A stretch of 64,000 nt of DNA from Opitutaceae bacterium (GTDB lineage: Bacteria > Verrucomicrobiota > Verrucomicrobiia > Opitutales > Opitutaceae), in NCBI GenBank assembly GCA_030648295.1, contig JAUSID010000140.1, positions 110,445 through 174,444 of the forward strand. The letters are read 5' to 3'. Both the position numbers and the translations under genes were made by a program. Below are positions 63,755 through 64,000 of the stretch, piece after piece; position 1 is the first letter of the stretch, and each line of letters begins with the position of its first letter. The notes below the pieces were generated by a model that saw nothing but the letters and a program-made list of their open reading frames with translations, was not told where the DNA came from and did not search any database.

Positions 63755-63803
63755 GGGTCGGTTCAAAACCAGCCACTCCGGGTCGAATCAAAACCAGCCA
63801 CTC
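63755..63803. repeat. Tandem 24-base repeat resembling an IS21-type element end
   Basis: GGGTCGGTTCAAAACCAGCC (start of the unit at 63755-63778) recurs as GGGTCGAATCAAAACCAGCC at 63780-63803, both units ending ACTC, with a 25-base period. Tandem units of this sort with the A-C-C-A-G-C-C core occur at the ends of IS21-like elements (family recollection, not checked). No istA or istB is in the window; the element may continue to the right or be a solo end. The remaining bases to 64000 contain a short palindrome around CCTCTCCTTTGAGGAGAGG and no credible gene. Confidence 0.45.
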
Positions 63804-64000
63804 TGAGGCGGAGGTTTTCAATGGCTTACGTGGCTGACGCGCAAGCAGGAAGCGCGATGATATTGGCTGAAGGCGGAGCGAGCATGGCAGGTCGGCGCGG
63901 AGCGCCGAGGCGCGCCCACGCGCCAAGCCACGCGCAGCGGGAGGAGCTCCCTCTCCTTTGAGGAGAGGGCGGGGGGTGAGGTGATGGGAAGGTTAGTCAT

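Noticed and set aside
63755..63803. Two 24-base units as a CRISPR array
   Set aside because: Only two units with a single-base gap between them; there are no spacers and no cas genes.
63714..64000. Short minus-strand frames at the right edge
   Set aside because: They start or end inside repeat sequence, have low-complexity basic composition and no start context.

Overview
The window looks like a chromosomal segment from a verrucomicrobial (Opitutaceae-like) polysaccharide degrader. The composition is GC-rich. There are eight TonB-dependent receptors (TBDRs), four with the 'LSPFVV'-type N-terminus I associate with this group, and no SusD partner. Sulfatases, clan GH-A hydrolases, exported RR-motif oxidoreductases and LacI regulators surround them. 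Most genes lack a clear Shine-Dalgarno sequence, so starts were chosen mainly from signal peptides, overlaps and family length. Taxonomy and functions come from protein features read by eye.

Left part (1-32 kb): a partial clan GH-A hydrolase follows a TBDR (minus strand). A sulfatase with EF-hands and a GHL15-like hydrolase follow on the plus strand, then an exported Gfo/Idh/MocA oxidoreductase and a second sulfatase. From about 9.6 to 19.3 kb there is a decay zone: a short orphan fragment, a 5'-truncated hydrolase tail, a TBDR with its middle deleted, a cytochrome c remnant without its heme motif, a TBDR frameshifted in a G run, and another TBDR with its middle deleted. A LacI regulator is then divergent from two intact TBDRs. 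These are followed by a large unknown secreted protein, an enolase-superfamily dehydratase and an MFS transporter.

Middle (32-39.6 kb): a hybrid sensor kinase has an in-frame TGA inside its receiver domain. A putative agarase-like hydrolase, a GH5 enzyme and an esterase-like protein follow, all on the minus strand.

Right part (39.6-62 kb): this is a coherent uronate-polysaccharide locus. Two TBDRs flank two plus-strand operons. The first encodes a discoidin-like protein, an unknown secreted protein, a 2-hydroxyacid dehydrogenase-like protein and a LacI regulator. The second encodes a GH88/GH105 unsaturated uronyl hydrolase, a KduI/IolB isomerase, an RraA-family protein, an SSF symporter, two heparinase II/III-like lyases, a cytosolic Gfo/Idh/MocA oxidoreductase and a DUF1080-like protein. 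A near-palindrome, CTTNACNNGTNAAG, lies upstream of every transcription unit of this locus and is a good candidate operator for the local LacI protein. The inferred flow is: oligosaccharide uptake by TBDRs, periplasmic cleavage by the lyases, inner-membrane import by the symporter, and cytosolic release and isomerisation of unsaturated uronate. The usual KduD, KdgK and KdgA are not in the window.

Right edge (62.3-64 kb): a toxin-antitoxin-like nucleotidyltransferase pair, a transposase remnant and a tandem 25-bp repeat resembling an insertion-sequence end. I saw no rRNA, tRNA or CRISPR array.
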